A stretch of DNA of 64,000 bases from Streptomyces sp. NBC_00193. GTDB taxonomy: Bacteria; Actinomycetota; Actinomycetes; Streptomycetales; Streptomycetaceae. A program made the translations under genes and the position numbers. The stretch spans positions 558,001-622,000 of the forward strand of contig NZ_JAPEMM010000001.1 in the NCBI RefSeq assembly GCF_026342735.1, written 5' to 3'. The notes beneath the pieces were generated by a model that searched no databases, was not told the DNA's origin, and was given only the letters and a program-made list of their open reading frames with translations. Shown one piece after another: positions 33,772 to 42,779 of this stretch. Within the stretch, counting starts at the first letter, position 1. Each line of letters begins with the position of its first letter.

Positions 33772-34467
33772 CTACTCCTCGCGGGACTCGCTCCGCAGGT
33801 ACCCGGAGAGCCGCTGGATGACGGCCCGCTGGGCGTTCACCCGGGCGCGGACCCGTTCCGCGTCCAGCGTGACGCGCATGGGTGCCACGCTCCCCTCGTC
33901 GAAGGTGATGCTCCCGACGGGGCTGCTGCTGCCCTGGCCGGCTTCGAATCCGGCTGCCGCATCGAGGAGGAGGAGTTCCACCTGGGCCGTGTCGGAGCGG
34001 CTCGCGCCCCATTCCCGGGGCGGGGCGTCCGGGTACGTCGGCAAGTCGAACCGGATGAGGACCGACGGCCCCTCCATGTGCCAGCGGACCTCGCGCACCG
34101 TGATGCCGTCCAGCTCGGGCACGGACTGCTCCCCGTAGACCGCCACGACGACCTCGGGGTTGTCGACGAAATCGAGCCAGCTCGGTTTCTGCGTGGTGGC
34201 CTCGGCCTTCGAAGGAGCGACCTCCTCGGGCAGGGGCGGCCGTACCCGGTCGATGCGCCGGCGCTCGCTGGCTCCGAACTCTTCGTAGTTCTGACGGGCC
34301 TCGCGGAGCGTTACGTGGTTGGGACCACCCACGTAACGGTCGGGATCCCGGTAGTCCCCACCGTCGTCCTGCCATCCGCAGACGGGGCAGATCTCATGAT
34401 CGCCCCTTGCACGTACCGTCAGGCTCCCACAGACGATGCAGGGTGATGCGCCTGTCGTCACTGTCAC
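33772..34467 (-). CDS. Immunity protein: Cys-rich CPCC domain fused to Imm50-like domain
   Basis: 231 residues. The GTG at 34467 overlaps the stop of the Rhs toxin gene by four bases, placing it directly behind the toxin as immunity genes usually are. The N-terminus is a CPCC-type zinc-ribbon-like domain (SPCIVCGSLTVRARGDHEIC, PVCGWQDDGGDYRDPDRYVG) with four Cys in two pairs. From ~95 the sequence matches by eye the Imm50 family (WLDFVDNPEVVVAVYGEQSV, DGITVREVRWHMEGPSVLIR, PPREWGASRSDTAQVELLLL). Imm50 proteins neutralise the C-terminal domains of polymorphic toxins by direct binding. The fusion suggests that both modules contribute, or that the CPCC part is a second immunity unit. It acts in the cytoplasm; no export signal is present. 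Confidence 0.8.
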   Translation of the reverse strand: MTVTTGASPCIVCGSLTVRARGDHEICPVCGWQDDGGDYRDPDRYVGGPNHVTLREARQNYEEFGASERRRIDRVRPPLPEEVAPSKAEATTQKPSWLDFVDNPEVVVAVYGEQSVPELDGITVREVRWHMEGPSVLIRFDLPTYPDAPPREWGASRSDTAQVELLLLDAAAGFEAGQGSSSPVGSITFDEGSVAPMRVTLDAERVRARVNAQRAVIQRLSGYLRSESREE

Positions 34468-37400
34468 TCCAGTCCTGGTTGCTCGTCCCAATAACGCCTG
34501 GCATTGGCGTCCGTCGACGTACCGTCTCGTCTGATGGAGCTGTCGAAATAGGTAATGATCTTACCGGTCTTCAGATCCTTGGTCCCGAACTCGTTGGTCG
34601 CCGGATCCCATCTGTAGACCTTGCCCTCCATCAGGGATTCCTTCTCCCTGACACCGGGCGGCTTGGAGCCGGACATCAGGTCGTCCGCCGCCATGGCGTA
34701 GTCGTCCTCGTCGTAGATGTTCAGATCCCGACCGTGGTCACCGTAGTGCCGGCTGAGGCTTGCCGGGCTGGTCCAGCTTTCCCGCGCCTTCTTGATCTGC
34801 GCGTCGATCTCCTCGCAGTCCGGATCAGGCGCGAGGCCCAGCAGGTCGAAGCGGGTGAACGGATTGCCGACGTACGCGACCGAATTGGGCGCCGGCCGCA
34901 GACCCAGCGGGTCGGGGGAGAAATAGCGGGCCGTTTCCGGGTCGTACGTACGGAAGTAATTGTGGTGGAGCCCCGACTCCGCGTCGAAGTACTGGCCCGG
35001 GAAACGCAGCGGGGTGTACGCCGTCGCGTCGCGGTTCCAGGTAGTGGCGCCCCACACCGTCGAGCGACTGCGCCAGGCGATCTTCCCGTCCTCGCCGACC
35101 AGCTCCTTCGGGGTGCCGATCAGATCGGTGACGATCGCGAAGAACCGCTCGTCCACCACCTGCTGCGAGGTGTCCGCGATGCGTTCCGTCTGGGTGAGCG
35201 GGTGATGGCCGTCGTGGTTCCATGTCAGGGTCACCGCCGCGGCACCGGCGGCGCCGGCGACCGTGGTCTGCTCGCACAGCGTCGTTTCGTCCCAGGTGAA
35301 GAGGGTCTCCTCCACGACCTCCGGCACCACGCCGATCGGCGCGAGGCGCTGTTTCGCCGTGCGGCGGCCCAGTCCGTCGTACCGGTAGCGCCAGCGGGTG
35401 CCGTCCGGGGTCACGACGGCGGCGAGCCGGTCCTCGGCGTCCCACTCGTAGCGCCAGGTGTCCGGCTTGCGCGACAGCCTGGTCCGCTGTCGGAGCACCA
35501 CCCGGCCCCGCTCGTCGTGCTCGTAGCGCATGCGGCCCGCCCTGGCGATCCGGGTACCCGTGTACGCGCGCTCGCCGCAGGAATCCTGCCCGGGGTGGGC
35601 GTTCGGCCAGGAGGCCGACGTCTGGTTGCCCGTCTCGTCGTAGCCGTAGCGCTCCGACCAGCCGTCCGCGTCCACCGCGGTGACCCGCCCGATCGCGTCG
35701 AGCGTGAAGGACCGGTCGCCGTTCAGGGCGTCCTTGATCCCCGTCAGGAACCCGTCGTCCCGGTAACCGTATTCGCGGCGCTGCAGAACGGCCCCGTCCG
35801 CACCGATCACGTGCTGCCCGGTTACCCGCCCCCTGGCATCGTGCCGCTGACCCACGGTGAGGGCCGAGCCGACGGTACGGCTCACCTCCCGGCCCGCCGC
35901 GTCGCGCCCGAAGGCAATGGTCCGCCCCGACGTCGTGAGTTCACCGCGCCGGCCCTCGGCGGTGAACGTCCAGAGGCTCCGTGCCCCTGTGGGGGTCGTG
36001 CGCCCCACGCGCCTGCCGAGCTCGTCGTAGTCGTACGAGAGCGTCCGGCCGTCCACGGTCTCCGAGAGGAGCTTCCCGTGCCGGTCCCGCAGCCTGGCCA
36101 CCGTGGAACCGTCGGGCGTGGTGACCACGGCCAGCTCGTCGAAGATGTCGAACTCGTACGTCGTGACGCCGTCCGGAGTCGCCTTGCGGATCACCTGTCC
36201 CAGCGCGTTGCGCTCGAAGGCCACCACGTGGCCGGGGCCGTTCGTCCGGGCCGAGAGCTGCCCGGACGCGTCATAGGTCGATTCGACGGTCCGCCCGTCG
36301 AAGTCCGTTTCCGACACCAGTCGGCCCGCGGCGTCGTAGACGTAGGTCCATTCGGCACCGTGCGGGGCGGTCACCCGCACCGGGCGCAGTTCGGCGTCGT
36401 AGGCGAACTCGTACCGCGCCCCGTCCGGGGTGGTGCGTGCCGACATCAGGTCGAAGTCGGTGTACTCGTACACCGTCGTTCCGCCCACCGCGTCCGTGTG
36501 GGTGAGGCAGTTGCCCTCGCCGTCGTACGTCCAGGACTGCTCCGTGCCGTCCGGGGCGATCCGGCGGGAAGGCTTCCCTTCCACCGTCCACTCCATGCGG
36601 GTGACCGCGCCCAGCGGGTCGGTGAAGCGTACGACCCGGCCGAAGGCGTCGCGCTCGAAGCGGGTGACCGCACCGAGCGGGTCCGTCACCCGGTACGGCA
36701 GGCCCGCGGCATCGGAGTCGATGCGGACGACGGCCCCCAGCGGGTTCGTCTGCGCGACCAGAGAGCCCCGCTCATCGTGCTCCATCACGGTCGTCGACCC
36801 GGTGGGCGAGGTCATCGACGTACGGTTGCCCCGCTCGTCGTAGGTCTGGCGGAAAACCCGGCCGTCGGGGTTCACCACCCGCGTCGGAAGGCCGAGGTCG
36901 TTGTACTCCATCCTGCCCACGCGCCCGTCGGGCCGCTCCAGCGCCGTGAGGAGACCGCGTTCGTCGTAGCCGCGCCGGGTCACGCGGCCCAGCGCGTCCG
37001 TCTCCATGACCGGCAGGCCCCGCCGGTCGTACGCGTGGCGCGTGACGGTGCCGAGTGCGTCGATCGACGCGACGACACGGCAGGCGTCGTCGATCAGATA
37101 GCGGCGGACGTGCCCCTCACCCGTGGTGGTCGTGGTGACGCGCAGGCCCGTCTCGGGGTCGACCGTGTCGTAGTCGAGGGTGAGGGCCAGCCGGCCGTCG
37201 GTGCTTCCTTCGGCGATGCACCGGTCCTGGTCGTCGTACGCGTAGGTGAAGCGGCGGTCGTTGGTGTCCGTCCACGAGGTGATGCGGCCGCGCTCGTCGT
37301 AGGCGAGGCGCAGCGGGAGGCCCGAGGAGTTGACGACCTCGGTGAGGTTTCCGTCGGTGTAGCCGTACGCGAGGACGCGCGGGCCGCCGGTCAGGTGGAG

Positions 37401-39137
37401 GCCGGTGACGCGGCCCTCGGCGGTCTCCAGGCGCAGGTGGTAGCCGCCGCTGTGGGCGATGCCGAGCGGGGTGCCCTCGGCGTCGTACTCGAAGGTGATC
37501 GTGTTGCCGTTGCGGTCCTCGATGCGGTCGATGACCGCATGTCCGTACCCGCCCCCGTCACCGTCACCGTCGTCCTCGACGCCGACGGGGGCGGGCGCGG
37601 TGAAGTGCCGGGTACGGCCCAGGGCCGGATCGGTGACGGCGTAGTCACCGTCCGAGGTGCGATCCAGCGTCCACCGGGGACCGGTGGCGGCGAACACCGG
37701 CACGCCCGGGGCGGGGTGCGGGTAAGGGAGGACCAGACCGTCCGCGGTGACCAGGACGACGCCCTCGGCGTCGATCTCCAGGTGTTCGTCGACGGTGGAG
37801 GACCACGACGGGCCGAACCAGCGGCCGGCCGTGTAGCCGGACTCGGCACGGCGGGTGAAGATCAGGGGCAGCGTGCCGGGTAGGACGACGTCCGTCTGCG
37901 GCAGGAACATACGACCGGTGGCCAGGTCCACCGGGTCGGTCCCGTCGCACCGCTTCTCGCAGTCCGGCTTCTCCCGCTGGTGCGGTCCGTCGTTGTCCAG
38001 GCCGGTGCGGCCGGGGCCCTTGAGGTCGTCGGCGTGCTTGGCGGCGGAGCCGACCTTCTTCAGGGCGCCCAGGCCCTTGGAGCCGACGAGTTCCGGGATC
38101 ATCTTGCCGATGCCCTCGGAGGGGTCCTTCATGAACTCGTCGAGCATCTGCTTGCCCGCACCGAGCGGGTCGTTGGCCATCGTGACCAGACCCGCCGCCG
38201 TCGAGTTCAGGTTCATCACGTACTCGGCGGGGTGCGTCAGGTTGTACGGGTCCATCGGATTCAACGCCCGCGCGAAGTTCACGATCCCCGCCGCGCCCTT
38301 GAACACACCACCCGCCAGGTGTGTCCTGGCAAGGTCCATGTAGTCCATGCCGTCGCCGAGCTGCTTCGCGTACGAGGGCTTCGGCGGAGCCGCGTCCCGC
38401 GCCGCCCGCACCGCCGTACGCACCGTCTCCGCGACGTCGTTGCGCTGCTTGCGGGCCGTATCGAGCTTGTCCTGCGCGGCGGTCGCGATCGCGGTCCCCG
38501 GGTCGGTGAAGTTCTCCGAGGGGCGGGGCGGCAGCGGGTCCTGCTTGGCCTTGAGCGCGTTGTTGTAGGTGTCGACCAGCTTGTTGTGCGCGGTGCGGGC
38601 CTCGGTGGAGACCTTCTTCGCCCGGTTGTACTCCTCCAGGGCCTCCTTGGCCTGACCCTGCGCCCACTCCACCGTCTCCGCGAACCGGCCCATCGCGTCG
38701 GCGGCCTTCCCGAAGGCCTCGGCCGCCTTGAACCAGCGCGGCGGCTCCTTCGCCACGGCCTCCCGGAAGGAATCCGCCGTCCTGCCCTTCAGGCCGTCCG
38801 GCTCCCCCATCCCCTTCAGGCCGTTGCCGACCTTGTCGAAGGAGGCCTTGAAGTCGTTCAGGTGGGACACCTGCGCGCGGATCTTCGACACGCTGCCGTA
38901 GACCAGCCTGTTCGGGTCCTCGGTCTGGCCCAGCTCCAGCTCCGCGACGTCCGCGCCCAGCCGGTTGGCGGCCGAGCGGCTCTTGTCGCGGATCCAGTCA
39001 CCCGCATCGTCCAGACCCACCTCTTCGGCGAGGTCGGCCGTCTTGTCGCCGGCCCACTCGACGGCATCGCCGACCTTCTCCGCACCCTTCTCGACGCCGT
39101 CCTCGATGACGTCCGGTACGAAATCCCGCCAGCCCAT
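34464..39137 (-). CDS. Rhs/YD-repeat polymorphic toxin with nuclease-like C-terminal tip
   Basis: 1557 residues from the ATG at 39137, which overlaps the upstream stop by one base (TGATG). The first ~290 residues are helical (FRETVA-like segments, AFGKAADAMGRFAETVEWAQ, coiled coil to ~215) and resemble an ESX/WXG-type secretion region. A DUF6531-like start of the Rhs shell is at ~405 (DPVDLATGRMFLPQTDVVLP), then many YD repeats (YDERGRITSWTD, YDEVGRR-like) form the cocoon. The Rhs core ends at RYFSPDPLGLRPAPN (~1405), after which the variable toxin begins (GLAPDPDCEEID). The last ~110 residues (SLSRHYGDHGRDLNIYDEDD, YRWDPATNEFGTKD, KIITYFDSS) look like a BECR-fold RNase of the EndoU/barnase-like group; this class call is by eye. 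The immunity gene follows immediately. Confidence 0.9.
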   Translation of the reverse strand: MGWRDFVPDVIEDGVEKGAEKVGDAVEWAGDKTADLAEEVGLDDAGDWIRDKSRSAANRLGADVAELELGQTEDPNRLVYGSVSKIRAQVSHLNDFKASFDKVGNGLKGMGEPDGLKGRTADSFREAVAKEPPRWFKAAEAFGKAADAMGRFAETVEWAQGQAKEALEEYNRAKKVSTEARTAHNKLVDTYNNALKAKQDPLPPRPSENFTDPGTAIATAAQDKLDTARKQRNDVAETVRTAVRAARDAAPPKPSYAKQLGDGMDYMDLARTHLAGGVFKGAAGIVNFARALNPMDPYNLTHPAEYVMNLNSTAAGLVTMANDPLGAGKQMLDEFMKDPSEGIGKMIPELVGSKGLGALKKVGSAAKHADDLKGPGRTGLDNDGPHQREKPDCEKRCDGTDPVDLATGRMFLPQTDVVLPGTLPLIFTRRAESGYTAGRWFGPSWSSTVDEHLEIDAEGVVLVTADGLVLPYPHPAPGVPVFAATGPRWTLDRTSDGDYAVTDPALGRTRHFTAPAPVGVEDDGDGDGGGYGHAVIDRIEDRNGNTITFEYDAEGTPLGIAHSGGYHLRLETAEGRVTGLHLTGGPRVLAYGYTDGNLTEVVNSSGLPLRLAYDERGRITSWTDTNDRRFTYAYDDQDRCIAEGSTDGRLALTLDYDTVDPETGLRVTTTTTGEGHVRRYLIDDACRVVASIDALGTVTRHAYDRRGLPVMETDALGRVTRRGYDERGLLTALERPDGRVGRMEYNDLGLPTRVVNPDGRVFRQTYDERGNRTSMTSPTGSTTVMEHDERGSLVAQTNPLGAVVRIDSDAAGLPYRVTDPLGAVTRFERDAFGRVVRFTDPLGAVTRMEWTVEGKPSRRIAPDGTEQSWTYDGEGNCLTHTDAVGGTTVYEYTDFDLMSARTTPDGARYEFAYDAELRPVRVTAPHGAEWTYVYDAAGRLVSETDFDGRTVESTYDASGQLSARTNGPGHVVAFERNALGQVIRKATPDGVTTYEFDIFDELAVVTTPDGSTVARLRDRHGKLLSETVDGRTLSYDYDELGRRVGRTTPTGARSLWTFTAEGRRGELTTSGRTIAFGRDAAGREVSRTVGSALTVGQRHDARGRVTGQHVIGADGAVLQRREYGYRDDGFLTGIKDALNGDRSFTLDAIGRVTAVDADGWSERYGYDETGNQTSASWPNAHPGQDSCGERAYTGTRIARAGRMRYEHDERGRVVLRQRTRLSRKPDTWRYEWDAEDRLAAVVTPDGTRWRYRYDGLGRRTAKQRLAPIGVVPEVVEETLFTWDETTLCEQTTVAGAAGAAAVTLTWNHDGHHPLTQTERIADTSQQVVDERFFAIVTDLIGTPKELVGEDGKIAWRSRSTVWGATTWNRDATAYTPLRFPGQYFDAESGLHHNYFRTYDPETARYFSPDPLGLRPAPNSVAYVGNPFTRFDLLGLAPDPDCEEIDAQIKKARESWTSPASLSRHYGDHGRDLNIYDEDDYAMAADDLMSGSKPPGVREKESLMEGKVYRWDPATNEFGTKDLKTGKIITYFDSSIRRDGTSTDANARRYWDEQPGLE

Positions 39138-39700
39138 CAGTGACCGTCCCCGTCCCTCTTCGCCTGTTCCAGCAGGTCCTTCAGCGAGCCGATCCGGCCC
39201 GTCGACGTGACCGTGTCCCCCGTGTCCGACCAGGTCTGCCGCATCTGCTCCTGGCTCTTCTCGAAGGACTCCGCGCTGTAATCGGGCTTGTAGACGTCCG
39301 CGGAGAAGATGTCCCCCCACGGCTTCTTCTCGATCTCGTCCTCACTCGCGTGCGGATTGCCGTACGCCGCGTTCGCGACCACCCGGAAGGTCCCGTGGAG
39401 GTACTGCTCCTCCTCCCACACCGTGCCCGCCGCGATCCCCAACGACCGGGCGAGGGTGCTCGCGTCCTGCACCAGGCTGCGCACGCCCCACTCCCAGCGC
39501 TCGCAGAAGTCCTCGAAGTCGGTGGCGAGACCCGGATGCCCGGTCTCCATCCCCGTCATCGACAGATTCTCGAAACCCGCCCCCATGGAGGCACCGGCCG
39601 CGTCCCCGGACTCGCGCAGCTCCCCGATCGCCGCCCGCAGACCGTCCTGGATGTTCTTGACCGCGGCCGGCGAAACCTCAAGATCCCCGTCACCGGCCAT
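39137..39700 (-). CDS. ESX/WXG100-like partner protein of the Rhs toxin
   Basis: 187 residues, mostly helical, with VSPAAVKNIQDGLRAAIGEL at the start and a WEW in FCERWEWGVRSLVQDASTLA, the helix-turn-helix plan of WXG/LXG secretion-associated proteins. The last ~60 residues are acidic and contain IEKKPWGDIFSADVYKPDYS, ending in a Gly/Asp/His tail. It is coupled by 1-base overlaps to the genes on both sides, so it is made with the toxin and probably acts as its chaperone or co-secreted partner for type VII-like export. No signal peptide. The family name is uncertain. Confidence 0.75.
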   Translation of the reverse strand: MAGDGDLEVSPAAVKNIQDGLRAAIGELRESGDAAGASMGAGFENLSMTGMETGHPGLATDFEDFCERWEWGVRSLVQDASTLARSLGIAAGTVWEEEQYLHGTFRVVANAAYGNPHASEDEIEKKPWGDIFSADVYKPDYSAESFEKSQEQMRQTWSDTGDTVTSTGRIGSLKDLLEQAKRDGDGH

Positions 39701-40119
39701 CAGGCCACCTCCCCGCGGTCCAGACCCGGATCCAGATCCAGATCCACGGCATTCGCATCCGGAACGATCCCCGCGACCGGCGGGAAGAACATCGCCCCGT
39801 CCGCATCAGCGACGTTCACGACCACACCGGCCGGACCGTCCGCCGACGGAACCACCGCATCCACCAGCCGCGCACCCAGCATCGAGAGGAACTCCCACTC
39901 CCGGCCGGACTCCCCGCGGGCCTCGGCGAAACGGGCCAATGCCTCCTCATCGGTGAACGCGTAGATCCAGCGGATACCACCCGAAACCGCAGACATCAGG
40001 CCGCCTTCGGGGCCGTCCTCGAGCGGAACCAGCAGCGCGGCCCGCCGGAACTCGCCCACCAGACGACCGGAATCACCCAGCCCGTCCCGCATCGCCGCGA
40101 TCTCCAGGGTCAGTTCCAT
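39700..40119 (-). CDS. SseB-like small protein, first gene of the toxin operon
   Basis: 139 residues. The ATG at 40119 is preferred over one three codons earlier because GGAGGGG abuts the earlier ATG and would leave no spacing. The N-terminal half (LVGEFRRAALLVPLEDGPEG, GIRWIYAFTDEEALARFAEA) matches the SseB N-terminal domain, and the C-terminal half (LLGA-like helix, GVVVNVADADGAMFFPPVAG) is also typical. SseB-domain proteins often open type VII-associated toxin operons in Streptomyces; their role is probably accessory. It overlaps the next gene by one base (TGATG). The ~80 bases upstream hold the likely operon promoter. Confidence 0.8.
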   Translation of the reverse strand: MELTLEIAAMRDGLGDSGRLVGEFRRAALLVPLEDGPEGGLMSAVSGGIRWIYAFTDEEALARFAEARGESGREWEFLSMLGARLVDAVVPSADGPAGVVVNVADADGAMFFPPVAGIVPDANAVDLDLDPGLDRGEVA

Positions 40120-40210
40120 GGGCTGCATCCCCTCCAGTGCCGGTCAGCGTCCTGGAACAACACGCTACCGGGGACCCCCTTGGTTCCCTCAGGCCCCCGC
40201 GAAGGCCCTG

Positions 40211-40861
40211 TCAGCCGTGGTTGACCGGGAGGACGTCCGGGGAGAGGGCTCCGGCCTGGGCTGACGCCGAGGTCATCAGCTTGCGGTGGTGGCGGCGGCA
40301 GAGGACCTCGTAGCCGATCTCCTCCGCCGGGCGGTTCACGTCGCCGACCACCACCTGGGCGCCTTCCACCACCATCGCGCCGCCCACCGTGCGCGCGTTG
40401 TGGGTCGCGCGGGCGCCGCACCAGCACAGGGCCTCCACCTGGAGCTGCTCCAGGCGGTCCGCCAGCTCGATCAGACGCTGCGAACCGGGGAACAGCTTCG
40501 TACGGAAGTCCGTCGTGATGCCGAAGGCGAAGACGTCCAGGCCCAGGTCGTCCACGATCCGGGCCAACTGGTCGATCTGCTCGGGCGCGAGGAACTGCGC
40601 CTCGTCCACGATCACGTAGTCCGCCTTGCCGCCCTTCGAGAGCTGGGCGACCAGGTACGCGTACAGGTCCATTCCCTCCGGCGCCTCGACCGCCTCCGTC
40701 ACCAGACCCAGACGGGACGAGAGCTTGCCCTCCCCCGCCCGGTCGTCCCGGGTGAAGATCACGCCCTGCAGGCCCCGCGCATCACGGTTGTGGGCGATCT
40801 GGAGCGCCAGCGTGCTCTTTCCGCAGTCCATCGTTCCGGAGAAGAACACCAGCTCGGGCAT
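40211..40861 (-). CDS. tdk: Thymidine kinase
   Basis: 216 residues, a type II (TK1-like) thymidine kinase that phosphorylates thymidine with ATP in the salvage pathway. The P-loop is FFSGTMDCGKSTLALQIAHN at the very start, the Walker B/catalytic region is VIVDEAQFLAPEQID and the lasso/zinc region has CWCGARATHNAR and VLCRRHH, so the four zinc Cys/His ligands are present. The ATG at 40861 gives the P-loop its usual place. It is preceded by the phosphodiesterase gene with a 59-base gap and may be transcribed with it. Confidence 0.95.
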   Translation of the reverse strand: MPELVFFSGTMDCGKSTLALQIAHNRDARGLQGVIFTRDDRAGEGKLSSRLGLVTEAVEAPEGMDLYAYLVAQLSKGGKADYVIVDEAQFLAPEQIDQLARIVDDLGLDVFAFGITTDFRTKLFPGSQRLIELADRLEQLQVEALCWCGARATHNARTVGGAMVVEGAQVVVGDVNRPAEEIGYEVLCRRHHRKLMTSASAQAGALSPDVLPVNHG

Positions 40862-40920
40862 GGGGAGTACAGCGCCTTTCGAAGGGAGGGTGAGGGGAGG
40901 CGGGGGCAGCGGCGGGAACG

Positions 40921-42126
40921 TCAGGAGCGGATTTCGAGCAGCGGGACGAGCTGCTCGGCCGGGGTCATCGAGCCGTGCATGCCCGCGAGGGCCGACTCGT
41001 TGGGCTCGGCCCGCGAGGCGGTGATCGCCACGTCGGCCTGGGCGGCCGCGATCACGTCGCCGATGCGGCCGAGCACCCGCTCGTCGCATTCGCCCGGTGC
41101 CCCGAACCAGCCCAGTTCCAGGGCTTCCGCGCGGCTCGCGACCCAGAAGCGGTCGCCGAGCACCTCGCGCCAGACGGTCAGTACGTCGGCCTCGGCGCCC
41201 GGTACGGCGTACACGTGCCGGGCCCGGCCCTCGCCGCCCAGCAGGGCCACGCCCGCGCCGAGTTCCCAGTCGTCGTCGTAGTCGATGCGGGAGTCCTCGT
41301 CGAAGGGGACGTCCACCATGCCGTGGTCGGCGGTCACGTACAGCGCGGTACGGGGAGGGAGTTGCTCGGCGAGGCGCTGGACGAGACGGTCCACGTACAT
41401 CAGCTGGCCGCGCCAGGCGTCGGAGTCGACGCCGTGCCGGTGACCGGCCCCGTCGAGCTCGCTGTAGTACGTGTACACGAGCGAGCGGTCGCCGGCCGCG
41501 AGCCGCTCGGCCGCGAGGTCCATGCGCTCCTCGCCGGTCATCCGGCCGAGGAAGGTGCCGCCGCTCAGCGCGACCTTCGTGAGCGGGGTGGTCTGGAAGG
41601 CGGGCGAGGACACCTGCGCCGTGGCCACTCCGGCCGCGTCCGCCTGCTGGAAGACGGTCGGGTACGGCTGCCAGGGCTTGGGCGAGGTCCACGGATGCCA
41701 GCGGAGCTGGTTCATCAGTTCGCCGGTGGCCGGATTGCGCACGGTGTAGCCGGGCAGGCCGTGGCGCGCGGGCGGCAGGCCGGTGCCGACGGAGGCCAGC
41801 GAGGTGGCGGTGGTCGCCGGGAAGCCCGCGGTGATCGGCCGGCCGGTGCCGCCGCGCGAGCTGCCGAGCAGGGAGGTGAGGTACGGGGCCTCGTCCGGGT
41901 GGGCCTTGATCTGCTCCCAGCCCATGCCGTCGACCAGGAACACGCAGTTCCGGTCGGCCGGGGTCAGCTCGGCGATCGAGGCCTCGAAGCCGGGTACGCC
42001 CTGGCCGGCCACGAGGGTGGGCAGCAGGTCGGCGAGCGAGCCGGTGCCGTAGTGCGGCACCGGGGCGCCGGCCAGGTCCAGCAGCTCGGGCTCGTCCTGC
42101 CAGCTCTGCGCGGCGGAGTGCGCCAT
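40921..42126 (-). CDS. Alkaline phosphatase-superfamily phosphodiesterase
   Basis: 401 residues of the nucleotide pyrophosphatase/phosphodiesterase (type I PDE) group. Metal and nucleophile motifs are VFLVDGMGWEQ, then GFPATTATSLASVGTGLPPA (Thr nucleophile), later YYSELDGAGHRHG and YVTADHGMVDVP, all expected metal ligands. There is no signal peptide, so it is probably cytoplasmic. The true substrate is unknown. Its ATG overlaps the stop of the DUF5998 gene by one base, a coupling I recall as conserved in Streptomyces. Confidence 0.92.
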   Translation of the reverse strand: MAHSAAQSWQDEPELLDLAGAPVPHYGTGSLADLLPTLVAGQGVPGFEASIAELTPADRNCVFLVDGMGWEQIKAHPDEAPYLTSLLGSSRGGTGRPITAGFPATTATSLASVGTGLPPARHGLPGYTVRNPATGELMNQLRWHPWTSPKPWQPYPTVFQQADAAGVATAQVSSPAFQTTPLTKVALSGGTFLGRMTGEERMDLAAERLAAGDRSLVYTYYSELDGAGHRHGVDSDAWRGQLMYVDRLVQRLAEQLPPRTALYVTADHGMVDVPFDEDSRIDYDDDWELGAGVALLGGEGRARHVYAVPGAEADVLTVWREVLGDRFWVASRAEALELGWFGAPGECDERVLGRIGDVIAAAQADVAITASRAEPNESALAGMHGSMTPAEQLVPLLEIRS

Positions 42127-42722
42127 CAGCGGGCGGGGGTGGAGGTGGCCGCGGTCGCTTCGCTGAGCGCCTGCGCGAAGACCAGGGTCTGGCGGACCGC
42201 CTCGGGGCCGTCGCCGGCCTCGCTGACGCGCAGGCTGAGGTCGTCGGCGGTGGAGTTGCCGGTGTAGCCGTGGTCGGCGTCGCAGTTGGCGTCGCCGCAG
42301 GCGGCGGGCTCCAGGTCGATGCGCGAGACCGCGCCCCAGCCGATGGTCAGGACGACCTCGCGGGGCAGGGTGCCCGGGGTGTAGGACTCCGGGTTGGCGA
42401 CGACGCGGCTGAGCACCACGGAGGAGATGCTGGCCAGCTTGACCGACTCCGTGGAGGTGGTCGCGTACGGCGACGGGGAACCGGCGTCGGCGGCCTGCTC
42501 ATCGGTGTGGCTGACGATGAAGCGGTTGCCGGTCAGGACCAGCACGGTGACGTGCCGGCGCACCTCGTTGGAGTCGAAGGTCGTCTCCTGGTGGACCAGG
42601 TACGACGAAATCGGCTCGCCGCCCACCGCGGCCTCCACGGCCTCGGCCACGAGGGCCGGGTAGTAGCCGCTGCGCTCGATCGCCGTGCGCAGCCCCTGGG
42701 TCGTCGTACCGGATTTCGCCAT
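42126..42722 (-). CDS. DUF5998 family protein
   Basis: 198 residues. The ATG at 42722 (MAKSGTTTQGLRTAIERSGY) follows AGGATGG at good spacing; an ATG three codons earlier is less likely. The family is actinobacterial and of unknown function; the protein has no membrane segment and reads as a mixed alpha/beta domain (YLVHQETTFDSNEVRRHVTV, PREVVLTIGWGAVSRIDLEP) with a small Cys/Asp cluster (CGDANCDADHGY). It sits between the acetyltransferase and phosphodiesterase genes and is coupled to the latter. Confidence 0.85.
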   Translation of the reverse strand: MAKSGTTTQGLRTAIERSGYYPALVAEAVEAAVGGEPISSYLVHQETTFDSNEVRRHVTVLVLTGNRFIVSHTDEQAADAGSPSPYATTSTESVKLASISSVVLSRVVANPESYTPGTLPREVVLTIGWGAVSRIDLEPAACGDANCDADHGYTGNSTADDLSLRVSEAGDGPEAVRQTLVFAQALSEATAATSTPAR

Positions 42723-42779
42723 GAGGTCCATCCTAAGGCCCGCACGGGGCGCCCCGGCCGCCCTGGGGCCCGTCGGACC

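Noticed and set aside
40136..40205. Possible attenuator hairpin upstream of the SseB-like gene
   Set aside because: The stems found are short and imperfect, and the stretch is too small to distinguish a hairpin from chance in this GC-rich sequence.
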